NCBI RefSeq assembly: GCF_038502225.1
Contig: NC_091372.1
Location: 3,311,617-3,375,616, forward strand
Length of the DNA stretch: 64,000 nt
Reading direction: 5' to 3'
Origin: Cherax quadricarinatus
Taxonomy: Eukaryota; Arthropoda; Malacostraca; Decapoda; Parastacidae
Made by a program: the position numbers and the translations under genes. The notes beneath the pieces were generated by a model. That model did no database searches. It was not told the origin of the DNA and was given only the letters and a program-made list of their open reading frames with translations. Shown here in pieces: positions 33,301 to 45,484 of the stretch; position 1 is the first letter of the stretch; every line of letters starts with the position of its first letter.

Positions 33301-35195
33301 TGGGTAACTAAAATAATGTTGGTAATAATACCTGGATAATTAATGGGTAACTAAAATAATGTTGGTAATAATACCTGGATAATTAATGGGTAACTAAAAT
33401 AATGTTGGTAAAAATACCTGGATAATTAATGGGTAACTATAATAATGTTGGTAATAATACCTGGATAATTAATGGGTAACTATAATAATGTTGGTAAAAA
33501 TACTTGGATAATTAATGGGTAACTATAATAATGTTGGTAATAATGCCTGGATAATTAATGGGTAACTAAAATAATGTTGGTAATAATACCTGGATAATTA
33601 ATGGGTAACTAAAATAATGTTGGTAATAATACCTGGATAATTAATGGGTAACTAAAATAATGTTGGTAAAAATACCTGGATAATTAATGGGTAACTATAA
33701 TAATGTTGGTAAAAATACCTGGATAATTAATGGGTAACTATAATAATGTTGGTAATAATGCCTGGATAATTAATGGGTAACTAAAATAATGTTGGTAATA
33801 ATACCTGGATAATTAATGGGTAACTAAAATAATGTTGGTAATAATACCTGGATAATTAATGGGTAACTGAGATAATGTTGGTAATAATACCTGGATAATT
33901 AATGGGTAACTATAATAATGTTGGTAATAATACCTGGATAATTAATGGGTAACTATAATAATGTTGGTAAAAATACTTGGATAATTAATGGGTAACTATA
34001 ATAATGTTGGTAATAATACCTGGATAATTAATGGGTAACTATAATAATGTTGGTAAAAATACCTGGATAATTAATGGGTAACTATAATAATGTTGGTAAT
34101 AATACCTGGATAATTAATGGGTAACTGAGATAATGTTGGTAATAATACCTGGATAATTAATGGGTAACTGAGATAATGTTGGTAATAATACCTGGATAAT
34201 TAATGGGTAACTGAGATAATGTTGGTAATAGTACCTGGATAATTAATGGGTAACTGAGATAATGTTGGTAATAATACCTGGATAATTAATGGGTAACTGA
34301 GATAATGTTGATAATAATACCTGGATAATTAATGGGTAACTGAGATAATGTTGGTAATAATACCTGGATAATTAATGGGTAACTGAGATAATGTTGGTAA
34401 TAATACCTGGATAATTAATGGGTAACTGAGATAACGTTGGTAATAATACCTGGATAATTAATGGGTAACTAAAATAATGTTGGTAATAATACCTGGATAA
34501 TTAATGGGTAACTAAAATAATGTTGATAATAATGCCTGGATAATTAATGGGTAACTAAAATAATGTTGGTAATAATACTTGGATAATTAATGGGTAACTA
34601 AAATAATGTTGGTTATAATTCCTGGATAATTAATGGGTAACTAAAATAATGTTGGTTATAATGCCTGGATAATTAATGGGTAACTAAAATAATGTTGGTT
34701 ATAATGCCTGGATAATTAATGGGTAACTAAAATAATGTTAGCAATAATACTTGGATAATTAATGGGTAACTATAATAATGTTGGTAATAATACCTGGTAA
34801 TTAATGGGTAACTAAAATAATGGTAATAATACCTGGATAATTAATGGGTAACTAAAATAATGTTGGTTATAATGCCTGGATATTTAATGGGTAACTAAAA
34901 TAATGTTGGTTATAATGCCTGGATAATTAATGGGTAACTAAAATAATGTTGGTTATAATGCCTGGATAATTAATGGGCAAATAAAATAATGGTTATAATG
35001 CCTGGATAATTAATGGGTAACTATAATAATGGTAATACCTGATTAATTAATGGGTAACTAAAATAAAGTAATATTTTTAATAACTGGATAATTAATGGGT
35101 AATTAAAATAAAGTAATATTGGTAATTGGATAATTAATGGGTAACTGAAATAAAGTAATGGTTGGTAATACCTGGATAATTAATGGATAACTAAA
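30376..35195. repeat. Minisatellite, 43-bp unit, about 112 copies
   Basis: Array with core 'cctggataattaatgggtaa'. Units differ mainly at one site, 'ctgagataatg', 'ctataataatg' or 'ctaaaataatg', and these types occur in runs. The last 600 bases are degenerate and shortened. Stops occur in all frames. Confidence 0.97.
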
Positions 35196-35204
35196 ATATT
35201 GTTT

Positions 35205-35498
35205 GTGGTTCGTGTAATGAGATGTGTGGTTGTTACGTTGTGTGGTTACGTTGTGTGGTTGTTACGTTGTGTGGTTACGTTGTATGGTTGTTACGTTGTG
35301 TGGTTGTTACGTTGTGTGGTTACGTTGTGTGGTTGTTACGTTGTGTGGTTGTTACGTTGTGTGGTTGTTACGTTGTGTGGTTACGTTGTGTGGTTGTTAC
35401 GTTGTGTGGTTGTTACGTTGTGTGGTTGTTACGTTGTGTGGTTGTTACGTTGTGTGGTTATTACGTTGTGTGGTTGTTACGTTGTGTGGTTGTTACAT
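35205..35498. repeat. Minisatellite, 16/13-bp unit, left part
   Basis: Repeats of 'gttgtgtggttgttac' and a shorter form without 'gtt'. The same repeat resumes at 36985, on the other side of a retroelement fragment. Confidence 0.94.
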
Positions 35499-36984
35499 TG
35501 TCAAGTGGGTTTTCGATAACGTGGATGGGGTAAGAACACTCACGTAGGCTGGTAGTATGTATAATATAACGGAAAGTATGGGAAGCGCCAACATCCGACC
35601 TGCCTCTCTCTGCTCCCTATCTTCAACTGACCCATAGTGCCTACGGGTGAGGGTGTTTTGAAATCCTGCTATGGTCAGCAGCAATATGAATAATCAGTCA
35701 ATGATTCACGCAGACGGTTGGTAGTGAGTCATCTACTGGTACACTGGTTACTGGTAACTGGTTACTAGGAACTAGTACTACTACTGAGAGCTCGGCGACG
35801 CTAACGTATGTCATCCCGACATACAACTAATACAAACTAGAGACGGCAGGTGTACGGCTTGGGCTGATTCTATACAATGTCAAAGTACACAACAATTGAA
35901 CATTATAACATACATAAGTAGAATATTGGAATGGAAGCTTACGTAACTGAAACTGTAATAAAACTGTAACGCAATACAAGGTATAATATAGCACAACTCA
36001 TCGAATGAAACTCAACGTTGGGATTACACAGTAGAAGTGATAAAAAAAAATTTGATCGATCGATCTGTATTCATGTGATCTACGGATTCTGAGGAAGGAA
36101 TATATACAAAGAAAGAAGTGTTTAACAGAAAGGCAGATTCGGTGCACTCAAATCTAGACTGTTAACTCTCAGAATTCGGAGAGAACGTGAACACACAAAA
36201 AAATTCTTGAATACTGATAAGTTGATACTGTAATTATTCATCTATACAGGTTATTTACATTTAACCCCAACTCTGCTAGGGTGAGATTGATATATGCAGA
36301 ATGGGTGTCATCTCTGGGAGGATCAAACTCTGTTGCACTGGCTAACTCATGCTGTATTTGAGGCAAATCTTAATTGGAAGTAACAAATGATACTTGAGGA
36401 TTTCTCAATACCTGTCATGTACGTAGGGAATAACGACATTCAGGTTGATCGTCTGACTGAGTATCAGAGGTAGAGAGTACAGGATCAGGAGGATTATCAG
36501 AGTCTGTCACATTAGTCTGGGTTGGAACATCATTATCATCACATACTAACTTCATATGATCTAAATGCGATTCTTTATACTGACCAGTACTAATTTCTCT
36601 AACTTTATACTTATTACCAGTGATATGTTCAACTACTCGATAAGGACCAACAAACTTTTGATCAAGCTTAGGCATTGCAGACGTTTTGTTAAAGTTAGCA
36701 TAACTCTCGAACCTACTTTGATTTTGGATGGCTTTGCTCGAGTGTTTGCGACTCTTGTAAATTCTGCTGTTGATTTATGAAGTGTTTCACGGATTCTTCT
36801 AAAAACACTTTGAGCTAAGCTGGTACGAGTTGCTATGAAATCATCAGGGTTGTAATTTGGTTTCGGATTAGAATATAGCAACTCATAAGGCAAACGTTTA
36901 TCTACACCATACAATGCATAATGTGGAGCGTCACCTATAGAAACATTGTAAGCAGAATTTATAGCACACTGCACATCAGGTATA
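35499..36984 (-). mobile_element. 5'-truncated gypsy-type retroelement inserted in an array
   Basis: About 1.49 kb of non-array sequence between two parts of the same minisatellite. The minus-strand part at 36.42-36.97 kb is the end of a gypsy integrase. The remainder (35.5-36.4 kb) lacks coding sequence and may be the 3' LTR and UTR. I could not delimit an LTR; a possible end is 'tgtcaagtggg' at 35499. The coding sequence differs from the element at 13-19 kb, so this is another family. Confidence 0.7.
36415..36974 (-). pseudogene. pol: Gypsy integrase C-terminus
   Basis: First frame: 'NSAYNVSIGDAPHYALYG', 'DKRLPYELLY' and 'PSKIKVGSRVMLTL'. After a frameshift near 36.66 kb: 'KFVGPYRVVEHITGNKYKV' and 'YKESHLDHMKLV'. 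This matches the end of gypsy pol (end of the core plus the C-terminal domain), followed by an acidic tail. The catalytic part is missing, cut at the array junction. Confidence 0.82.
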
Positions 36985-37068
36985 ACTTGTTACGTTGTGT
37001 GGTTGTTACGTTGTGTGGTTGTTGCGTTGTGTGGTTGTTACGTTGTGTGGTTGTTACTTTGTGTGGTT
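36985..37068. repeat. Minisatellite, 16-bp unit, right part
   Basis: Five units of 'gttgtgtggttgttac' with small changes, continuing the array at 35205-35498. Confidence 0.93.
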
Positions 37069-37084
37069 GGGTTATTATTGGTTT

Positions 37085-38330
37085 AAGGATAGGTTGTGGT
37101 GAGGTTGTTGGAGGTTGTGGTGGGATGGATGGTGGGGTTGTTGGAGGTGGTGATGGGATGGATGGTGGGGTTGTTGGAGGTTGTGGTGGGATGGATGGTG
37201 GGGTTGTTGGAGGTGATGGGATGGATGGTAGGGTTGTTGGAGATGGTGGTGGGATGGATGGTGGGGTTGTTGGTGGTGGGGTTGTTGGAAGTTGTGGTGG
37301 GATGGATGGTGGGGCTGTTGGAGGTTGTAGTGGGATGGATGGTGGGGTTGTTGGAGGTGGTGATGGGATGGATGGTGGGGTTGTTGGAGGTGGTGGTGGG
37401 ATGGATGGTGGGGTTGTTGGAGGTGGTGATGGGATGGATGGTGGGGTTGTTGTAGGTGGCGATGGGATGGATGGTGAGGTTGTTGGAGGTGATGGTGGGA
37501 TGGATGGTGGGGTTGTTGGAGGTGGCGATGGGATGGATGGTGAGATTGTTGGAGGTGATGGTGGGATGGATGGTGGGGTTGTTGGAGGTTGTGGTGGGAT
37601 GGATGGTGGGGTTGTTGGAGGTGGTGATGGGATGGATGGTGGGGTTGTTGGAGGTTGTGGTGGGATGGATGGTGGGGTTGTTGGAGGTGGTGATGGGATG
37701 GATGGTGGGGTTGTTGGAGGTGGTGGTGGGATGGATGGTGGGGTTGTTGGAGGTGGTGGGATGGATGGTGGGGTTGTTGGAGGTTGTGGTGGGATGGATG
37801 GTGGGGTTGTTGGAGATGGTGATGAGATGGATGGTGGGGTTGTTGGAGGTGGTGGTGGGATGGATGGTGGGGTTGTTGGAGGTGGTGGGATGGATGGTGG
37901 GGTTGTTGGAGATGGTGATGGGATGGATGGTGGGGTTGTTGGAGGTGGTGGTGGGATGGATGGTGGGGTTGTTGGAGGTTGTGGTGGGATGGATTGTGGG
38001 GTTGTTGGAGGTGGTGATGGGACTGATGGAGGGGTTGTTGGAGGTGGTGGTGGGATGGATGGTGGGGTTGTTGGAGGCTGTGGTGGGATGGATGGTGGGG
38101 TTGTTGGAGGCTGTGGTGGGATGGATGGTGGGGTTGTTGGAGGTGGTGGTGGGATGGATGGTGGGGTTGTTGGAGGCTGTGGTGGGATGGATGGTGGGGT
38201 TATTGTTGGTGGTGGGATGGATGGTGGGGTTGTTGGAGGTGGTGGTGGGATGGATGGTGGGGTTGTTGGAGGTGGTGGTTGGATGGATGGTGGGGTTGTT
38301 GGAGGTTGGGGTGAGGGAGGGAGCGACGAG
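37085..38330. repeat. G-rich minisatellite, 33-bp unit, about 38 copies
   Basis: Array with core 'gggatggatggtggggttgt' followed by 'tggaggtggtgg'-type sequence. Some units are shorter (30 bp). The plus strand is almost only G, T and A, with frequent GGGG and GGG runs. Since 33 is a multiple of three, a 472-residue frame (MDGGVVGG repeats) is open, and so is a second plus-strand frame (MVGLLEVV repeats). Confidence 0.96.
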
Positions 38331-38335
38331 TTAGG

Positions 38336-39059
38336 TTAGGTTGGGTTAGGTTAGGTTAGGTTAGTTAGGTTAGGTTAGGTTAGTTAGGTTAGGTTAGGTT
38401 AGGTTAGGATAGGTTAGGTTAGGTTTGGTTAGTTAGGTTAGGTTAGGTTAGGTTAGGTTAGGATAGGTTAGGTTAGGTTAGGTTAGGTTTGGTTAGTTAG
38501 GTTAGGTTAGGTTAGGTTAGGATAGGTTAGGTTAGGTTAGGTTAGGTTAGGTTAGGTTAGGATAGGTTAGGTTAGGTTAGGTTAGGTTTGGTTAATTAGG
38601 TTAGGTTAGGTTAGGTTAGGATAGGATAGGTTAGGTTAGGTTAGGATAGGTTAGGTTAGGTTAGGTTTGGTTAATTAGGTTAGGTTAGGTTAGGTTAGGA
38701 TAGGATAGGTTAGGTTAGGTTAGGATAGGTTAGGTTAGGTTAGGTTAGGTTTGGTTAATTAGGTTAGGTTAGGTTAGGTTAGGATAGGATAGGTTAGGTT
38801 AGGTTAGGATAGGTTAGGTTAGGTTAGGTTAGGTTTGGTTAATTAGGTTAGGTTAGGTTAGGTTAGGATAGGATAGGTTAGGTTAGGTTAGGATAGGTTA
38901 GGTTAGGTTAGGTTTGGTTAATTAGGTTAGGTTAGGTTAGGTTAGGATAGGATAGGTTAGGTTAGGTTAGGATAGGTTAGGTTAGGTTAGGTTAGGTTTG
39001 GTTAATTAGGTTAGGTTAGGTTAGGTTAGGATAGGATAGGATAGGTTAGGTTAGGTTAA
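38336..39059 (+). repeat. Interstitial (TTAGG)n block with higher-order structure
   Basis: About 720 bases of TTAGG, the common arthropod telomere repeat, with TTAGGA ('ggatagg') and 'ggtttggttaatt' variants. The G-rich strand is the plus strand. It is interstitial because more than 24 kb of other sequence follows. The variant 'ggtttgg' recurs at 38585, 38664, 38748, 38832, 38911 and 38995, spacings of 79 or 84 bp. Confidence 0.96.
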
Positions 39060-39589
39060 GTTCGTCAGGAAACAGGACAAGTGTTTCCTAACGCGGGTCT
39101 TAGTGATGACCCAACAGCTGGAGCTTTTGGTCATGTGACTGAGATCTTCCACTCATGGTTATGATAATAATCATTAATAAGTATTACATATATGGCTGGG
39201 AAGAGATAGTGAAAGTAAGAGAGTGAGGTATCTCTACTCCCTATACCAGCATTACTCCTTTATATAAATCAAGGACACTGTTACCGGCTCCTGCCGTTAC
39301 TTGCACATCAACAGAGCCGTTAACTCAACTGTTAATGGCATTTCCCACGCAGATAGCGGCCAGGATTTTGTGCTGTTAATATTTTATAAGTGCGACTGTT
39401 TGAATATATTAATGAAGGTGTTTTGTTAGTCAGGAAAGATGTGAGTGCTTCCTTACGAGGCTCGGGAGTTCCAGGGTTAGTAAGTTTATTTTGGTACACT
39501 TAAATACACTTACACGAATTATTATATATTGTAATATATGTGTGTAAATTATATACCAGGATAACCTAGAAATGTTAGGCTGACTTATT
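39060..39589. other. Unique-looking spacer with hairpin sequences
   Basis: No coding signature. An imperfect hairpin, 'gtcaggaaac' with 'gtttcctaac', lies at 39064-39092. A similar 'gtcaggaaa' with 'gcttccttac' lies at 39429-39456 in the same orientation. I recall the first as part of a dispersed decapod repeat, without certainty. Confidence 0.5.
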
Positions 39590-42500
39590 TCCACTGGTGT
39601 CCGTGTTATTCCCACTGGTGTCCGTGTTATTCCCATTGGTGTCCTTGTTATTCCCATTGGTTGTCCGTGTTATTCTCACTGGTGTCCTTGTTATTCTCAC
39701 TGGTGTCCGTGTTATTCTCACTGGTGTCCGTGTTATTCCCACTGGTGTCCGTGTTATTCCCACTGGTGTCCGTGTTATTCTCACTGGTGTCCTTGTTATT
39801 CTCACTGGTGTCCTTGTTATTCTCACTGGTGTCCTTGTTATTCTCACTGGTGTCCTTGTTATTCTCACTGGTGTCCGTGTTATTCTCACTGGTGTCCTTG
39901 TTATTCCCACTGGCGTCCTTGTTATTTCCACTGGTGTCCGTGTTATTCCCACTGGCGTCCTTGTTATTCTCACTGGTGTCCTTGTTATTCCCACTGGTGT
40001 CCGTGTTATTCTCACTGGTGTCCTTGTTATTCTCACTGGTGTCCTTGTTATTTCCACTGGTGTCCGTGTTATTCCCACTGGCGTCCTTGTTATTCTCACT
40101 GGTGTCCTTGTTATTCCCACTGGTGTCCTTGTTATTCTCACTGGTGTCCTTGTTATTCTCACTGGTGTCCGTGTTATTCCCACTGGTGTCCTTGTTATTC
40201 CCATTGGTTGTCCGTGTTATTCTCACTGGTGTCCTTGTTATTCTCACTGGTGTCCGTGTTATTCTCACTGGTGTCCGTGTTATTCCCACTGGTGTCCGTG
40301 TTATTCCCACTGGTGTCCGTGTTATTCCCACTGGTGTCCTTGTTATTCTCACTGGTGTCCTTGTTATTCCCACTGGTGTCCGTGTTATTCCCACTGGTGT
40401 CCTTGTTATTCTCACTGGTGTCCTTGTTATTCTCACTGGCGTCCTTGTTATTCCCACTGGTGTCCTTGTTATTCCCACTGGTGTCCTTGTTATTCTCACT
40501 GGTGTCCGTGTTATTCCCACTGGTGTCTGTGTTATTCCCACTGGTGTCCGTGTTATTCCCACTGGTGTCCTTGTTATTCCCACTGGTGTCCTTGTTATTC
40601 TCACTGGTGTCCTTGTTCTTCGCACTGGTGCCCTTGTTATTCACACTGGTGTCCGTGCTATTCCCACTGGTGTCCTTGTTATTCCCACTGGTGTCCGTGT
40701 TATTCCCACTGGTGTCCGTGTTATTCCCACTGGTGTCCTTGTTATTCCCACTAGTGTCCGTGTTATTCCTACTGGTGTCCTTGTTATTCCTACTGGTGTC
40801 CTTGTTATTCCCACTGGTGTCCTTGTTATTCCCACTGGTGTCCGTATTATTCCCACTGGTGTCCGTATTATTCCCACTGGGGTCCGTGTTATTCCCACTG
40901 GCGTCTGCGTTATTCCCACTGGTGTCCTTGTTATTCCCACTGGTGTCCTTGTTATTCCCACTGGTGTCCGTGTTATTCCCACTGGTGTCCGTGTTATTCC
41001 CACTGGTGTCCTTGTTATTCCCACTGGTGTCCGTGTTATTCCCACTGGTGTCCGTGTTATTCCCACTGGTGTCCGTGTTATTCCCACTGGTGTCCTTGTT
41101 ATTCCCACTGGTGTCCGTGTTATTCCCACTTTTGTCCTTATTCCCACTGGTGTCCGTTTTATTCCCATTGGTGTCCTTGTCATTTCCACTGGGGTCCTTG
41201 TTATTTCCACTGGGGTCCTTGTCATTTCCACTGGGGTCCTTGTCATTTCCACTGGGGTCCTTGTCATTTCCACTGGGGACATTGTCATTTCCATTGGGAT
41301 CCTTGTCATTTCCACTGGTGTCCGTGTCATTTCCACTAGGGACCTTGTCATTTCCACTGGGGACCTTGTCATTTCCACTGGGGTCCTTCTCATTTCCACT
41401 AGGGACCTTGTCATTTCCTCTGGGGACCTTGTCATTTCCACTGGGGTCCTTGTTATTTCCACTGGGGTCCTTGTCATTTCCACTGGGGTCCTTGTCATTT
41501 CCACTGGGGTCCTTGTCATTTCCACTGGGGTCCTTGTCATTTCCACTGGGGTCCTTGTCATTTCCACTGGGGTCCTTGTCATTTCCACTGGGGACCTTGT
41601 CATTTCCACTGGGGACCTTGTCATTTCCACTGGGGTCCTTGTCATTTCCACTAGGGACCTTGTCATTTCCTCTGGTGACCTTGTCAATTCCACTGGGGGT
41701 CCTTCTCATTTCCACTGGGTACCTTGTCGTTTCCACTGGGGTCCTTGTCATTTCCACTGGGGGCCTTGTCATTTCCACTGGGGACCTTGTCATTTCTCTG
41801 GGGTCCTTCTCATTTCCAGTGGGTACCTTGTCATTTCCACTAAGGACCTTGTCATTTCCACTGGGGACCTTGTCATTTCCACTGGGGTCCTTGCCATTTC
41901 CAGTGGGTACCTTGTCATTTCCACTAAGGACCTTGTCATTTCCACTGGGGACCTTGTCATTTCCACTGGGGTCCTTGCCATTTCCACTAGGGACCTTGTC
42001 CTTTCCACTGGGGTCCTTGTCATTTCCACTAGGGACCTTGTCATTTCCACTAGGGACCTTGTCATTTCCACCGGGGTCCTTGTCATTTCCACTGGGGTCC
42101 TTGTCATTTCCACTGGGGTGTGTCATTTTCACTGGGGTCCTTGTCATTTCCACTGGTGTCCGTGCTATTTCCACTAGGGACCTTGTCATTTCCACTGGGG
42201 TCCTTGTTGTTTCCACTGGGGTCCTTGTCATTTCCACTGGGGTGGTTGTCATTTCCACTGGGGTGGTTGTCATTTCCACTAGGGACCTTGTCATTTCCAT
42301 TGGGATCCTTGTCATTTCCACTGGTGTCCGTGTCATTTCCACTAGGGACCTTGTCATTTCCACTGGGGTCCTTGTCATTTCCATTGGGATCCTTGTCATT
42401 TCCACTGGTGTCCGTGTCATTTCCACTAGGGACCTTGTCATTTCCACTGGGTACCTTGTCGTTTCCACTGGGGTCCTTGTCATTTCCACTGGGATCCTTG

Positions 42501-44705
42501 TCATTTCCACTGGGGTCCTTGTCATTTCCACTAGGGACCTTGTCATTTCCACTAGGGACCTTGTCATTTCCACTGGGGACCTTGTCATTTCCACTGGGGT
42601 CCTTGTCATTTCCACTGGGGTCCTTGTCATTTCCACTAGGGACCTTGTCATTTCCACTGGGGGCCTTGTCATTTCCACTGGGGACCTTGTCATTTCCACT
42701 GGGGTCCTTGTCATTTCCAGTGGGTACCTTGTCATTTCCACTAGGGACCTTGTCATTTCCACTAGGGACCTTGTCATTTCCACTAGGGACCTTGTCATTT
42801 CCACTGGGGACCTTGTCATTTCCACTGGGGTCCTTGCCATTTCCACTGGGGACCTTGTCATTTTCACTAGAGACCTTGTCATTTCCACTGGGGACCTTGT
42901 CATTTTCACTAGGGACCTTGTCATTTCCACTGGGGACCTTGTCATTTCCACTGGGGTCCTTGCCATTTCCACTGGGGACCTTGTCATTTTCACTAGGGAC
43001 CTTGTCATTTCCACTGGGGTCCTTGTCATTTCCACTGGGGTCCTTGTCATTTCCACTAGGGACCTTGTCATTTCCACTGGGGTCCTTGCCATTTCCACTG
43101 GGGACCTTGTCATTTTCACTAGGGACCTTGTCATTTCCACTGGGGTCCTTGTCATTTCCACTGGGGTCCTTGTCATTTCCACTACGGACCTTGTCATTTT
43201 CACTAGGGACCTTGTCATTTCCACTGGGGTCCTTGTCATTTCCACTGGGGTCCTTGCCATTTCCACTGGGGACCTTGTCATTTTCACTAGGGACCTTGTC
43301 ATTTCCACTGGGGTCCTTGTCATTTCCACTGGGGTCCTTGTCATTTCCACTGGGGTCCTTGTCATTTCCACTGGGGTCCTTGTCATTTCCACTGGGGTCC
43401 TTGTCATTTCCACTGGGGTCCTTGTCATTTCCACTGGGGTCCTTGTCATTTCCACTGGGGTCCTTGTCATTTCCACTGGGGTCCTTGTCATTTCCACTGG
43501 GGTCCTTGCCATTTCCACTGGGGTCCTTGTCATTTCCACTAGGGACCTTGTCATTTCCACTGGGGTCCTTGCCATTTCCACTGGGGACCTTGTCATTTTC
43601 ACTAGGGACCTTGTCATTTCCACTGGGGTCCTTGTCATTTCCACTAGGGACCTTGTCATTTCCACCGGGGTCCTTGTCATTTCCACTGGGGTCCTTGTCA
43701 TTTTCACTGGGGTTCTTGTCATTTTCACTGGGGTCTTTGTCATTTCCACTGGGGTCCTTGTCATTTCCACTAGGGACCTTGTCATTTCCACTAGGGACCT
43801 TGTCATTTCCACTAGGGACCTTGTCATTTCCACTAGGGACCTTGTCATTTCCACTAGGGACCTTGTAATTTCCACTAGGGACCTTGTCATTTCCACTAGG
43901 GACCTTGTCATTTCCACTTGGGTCCTTGTCATTTCCACTAGGGACCTTGTCATTTCCACTGGGGTCCTTGTCATTTCCACTAGGGACCTTGTCATTTCCA
44001 CTAGGGACCTTGTCATTTCCACTTGGGTCCTTGTCATTTCCACTAGGGACCTTGTCATTTCCACTGGGGTCCTTGTCATTTCCACTAGGAACTTCGTCAT
44101 TTCCACTAGGGACCTTGTCATTTCCACTAGGAACCTTGTCATTTCCACTGGGGTCCTTGTCATTTCCACTAGGGACCTTGTCATTTCCACTAGGGACCTT
44201 GTCATTTCCACTGGGGTCCTTGTCATTTCCACTAGGGACCTTGTCATTTCCACTAGGGACCTTGTCATTTCCACTAGAGACCTCATTTTGCACTAGGGAC
44301 CTTGTCATTTCCACTGGGGTCCTTGTCATTTTCACTAGGGACCGTGTCATTTCCAATGTGGTCCTTGTCATTTCCATAGGGACCGTGTCATTTTCACTGG
44401 GGTCCTTGCCATTTCCACTAGGGACCGTGTTATTTCCACTGGGGTCCTTGTCATTTCCACTAGGGACCGTGTCATTTCCAATGTGGTCTTTGTCATTTCC
44501 ATAGGGGCCGTGTCATTTCCAATGTGGTCCTTGTAATTTCCATAGGGACCGTGTCATTTTTACTGGGGTCCTTGCCATTTCCAATGAGGTCCTTGTCATT
44601 TCCACTAGGGACCTTGTCATTTCCACTAGGGACCTTGTCATTTCCACTAGGGACCTTGTCATTTCCACTAGGGTCCTTGTCATTTCCACTGGGGTCGTTG
44701 TTATT
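39590..44705. repeat. Minisatellite, 21-bp unit, about 243 copies, two subfamilies
   Basis: Left part (39.59-41.17 kb): 'actggtgtccttgttattcc'-type units. Right part (41.17-44.7 kb): 'actggggtccttgtcatttc' and 'actagggaccttgtcatttc' units. The change is abrupt near 41.17 kb. Since 21 is a multiple of three, frames of over 1,300 residues are open on both strands with 7-residue periods. These are not considered genes. Confidence 0.97.
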
Positions 44706-44955
44706 TATTTTATTCGCAGTTGTTACGATAAGTGAGTCAAGTTATCTTAACATTGTTGAAGCCTCTAGGCTGGTCTTAAGTTCCTCACTCTTCTAATATC
44801 ACCTTCATTTGTCCACTATAATTTACCTTCTTCACAATTACTCTCACATTTGTTGTGTCTGTTTCGTAAGGTGAAGTCCAGGATCTTGACTTAATTCATG
44901 GTATAACTTAACAAATATTTAAGGACTGACAGTTGTGGTGGAAAGGTAAACGGAC

Positions 44956-44956
<1 letters not shown>
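44706..44956. other. Spacer, AT-rich
   Basis: About 250 bases of non-repeated sequence after the 21-bp array; nothing recognised. Confidence 0.6.

Positions 44957-44996
<40 letters not shown>
44957..44996. repeat. (GT)n at a LINE 3' end
   Basis: (GT)20 directly before the 3' terminus of a minus-strand LINE copy. Confidence 0.95.
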
Positions 44997-44999
<3 letters not shown>

Positions 45000-45473
45000 C
45001 ACCTAGTTGAGGTTGCAGGGGTCGAGTTCAAGCTCCTGGCCCCGCCTCTTCACTGGTCGCTACTAGGTCACTCTCCCTGAACCGTGAGCTTTATCATACC
45101 TCTGCATAAAGCTATGTATGGATCCTGCCTCCACTACATCGCTTCCCAATCTATTCCACTTCCTGACTACTCTGTGGCTGAAGAAATACTTCCTAACATC
45201 CCTGTGATTCATCTGTGTCTTCAGCTTCCAACTGTGTCCCCTTGTTGCTGTGTCCAATCTCTGGAACATCCTGTCTTTTTCCACCTTGTCAATTCCTCTC
45301 AGTATTTTGTATGTCGTTATCATGTCCCCCTATCTCTCCTGTCCTCCAGTGTCGCCAGATTGATTTCCCTTAACCTCTCCTCGTAGGACATACCTCTTAG
45401 CTCTGGGACTAGTCTTGTTGCAAACCTTTGCACTTTCTCTAGTTTCTTTACGTGCTTGGCTAGGTGTGGGTTC
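44997..45473 (-). mobile_element. LINE 3' end, main family, bounded by (GT)n
   Basis: 3' UTR plus the ORF2 C-terminus: 'TTYKILRGIDKVEKDRMFQR', 'TRGHSWKLKTQMN', 'RDVRKYFFSHRVVRKWN' and 'DVVEAGSIHSF' before a stop at about 45063. The frame is intact over about 86 residues. The 5' end breaks at 'aggtgtgggttc' (45473), directly followed by a short (GT)n at 45474-45484. Confidence 0.92.
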
Positions 45474-45484
45474 GTGTGTGTGTG

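Noticed and set aside
36921..38339. Glycine-rich 472-residue frame resembling a structural protein
   Set aside because: It starts inside gypsy integrase antisense sequence, crosses the 16-bp array and continues through the 33-bp array. A second frame is equally open.
38336..39059. True chromosome end
   Set aside because: More than 24 kb of other sequence follows, the repeats are degenerate, and they have a higher-order period typical of interstitial blocks.
40195..44296. Open frames of over 1,300 residues on both strands
   Set aside because: They come from a 21-bp tandem repeat (seven codons). Frames are open on both strands at once, which real genes do not show, and no start context, domain or composition supports coding.
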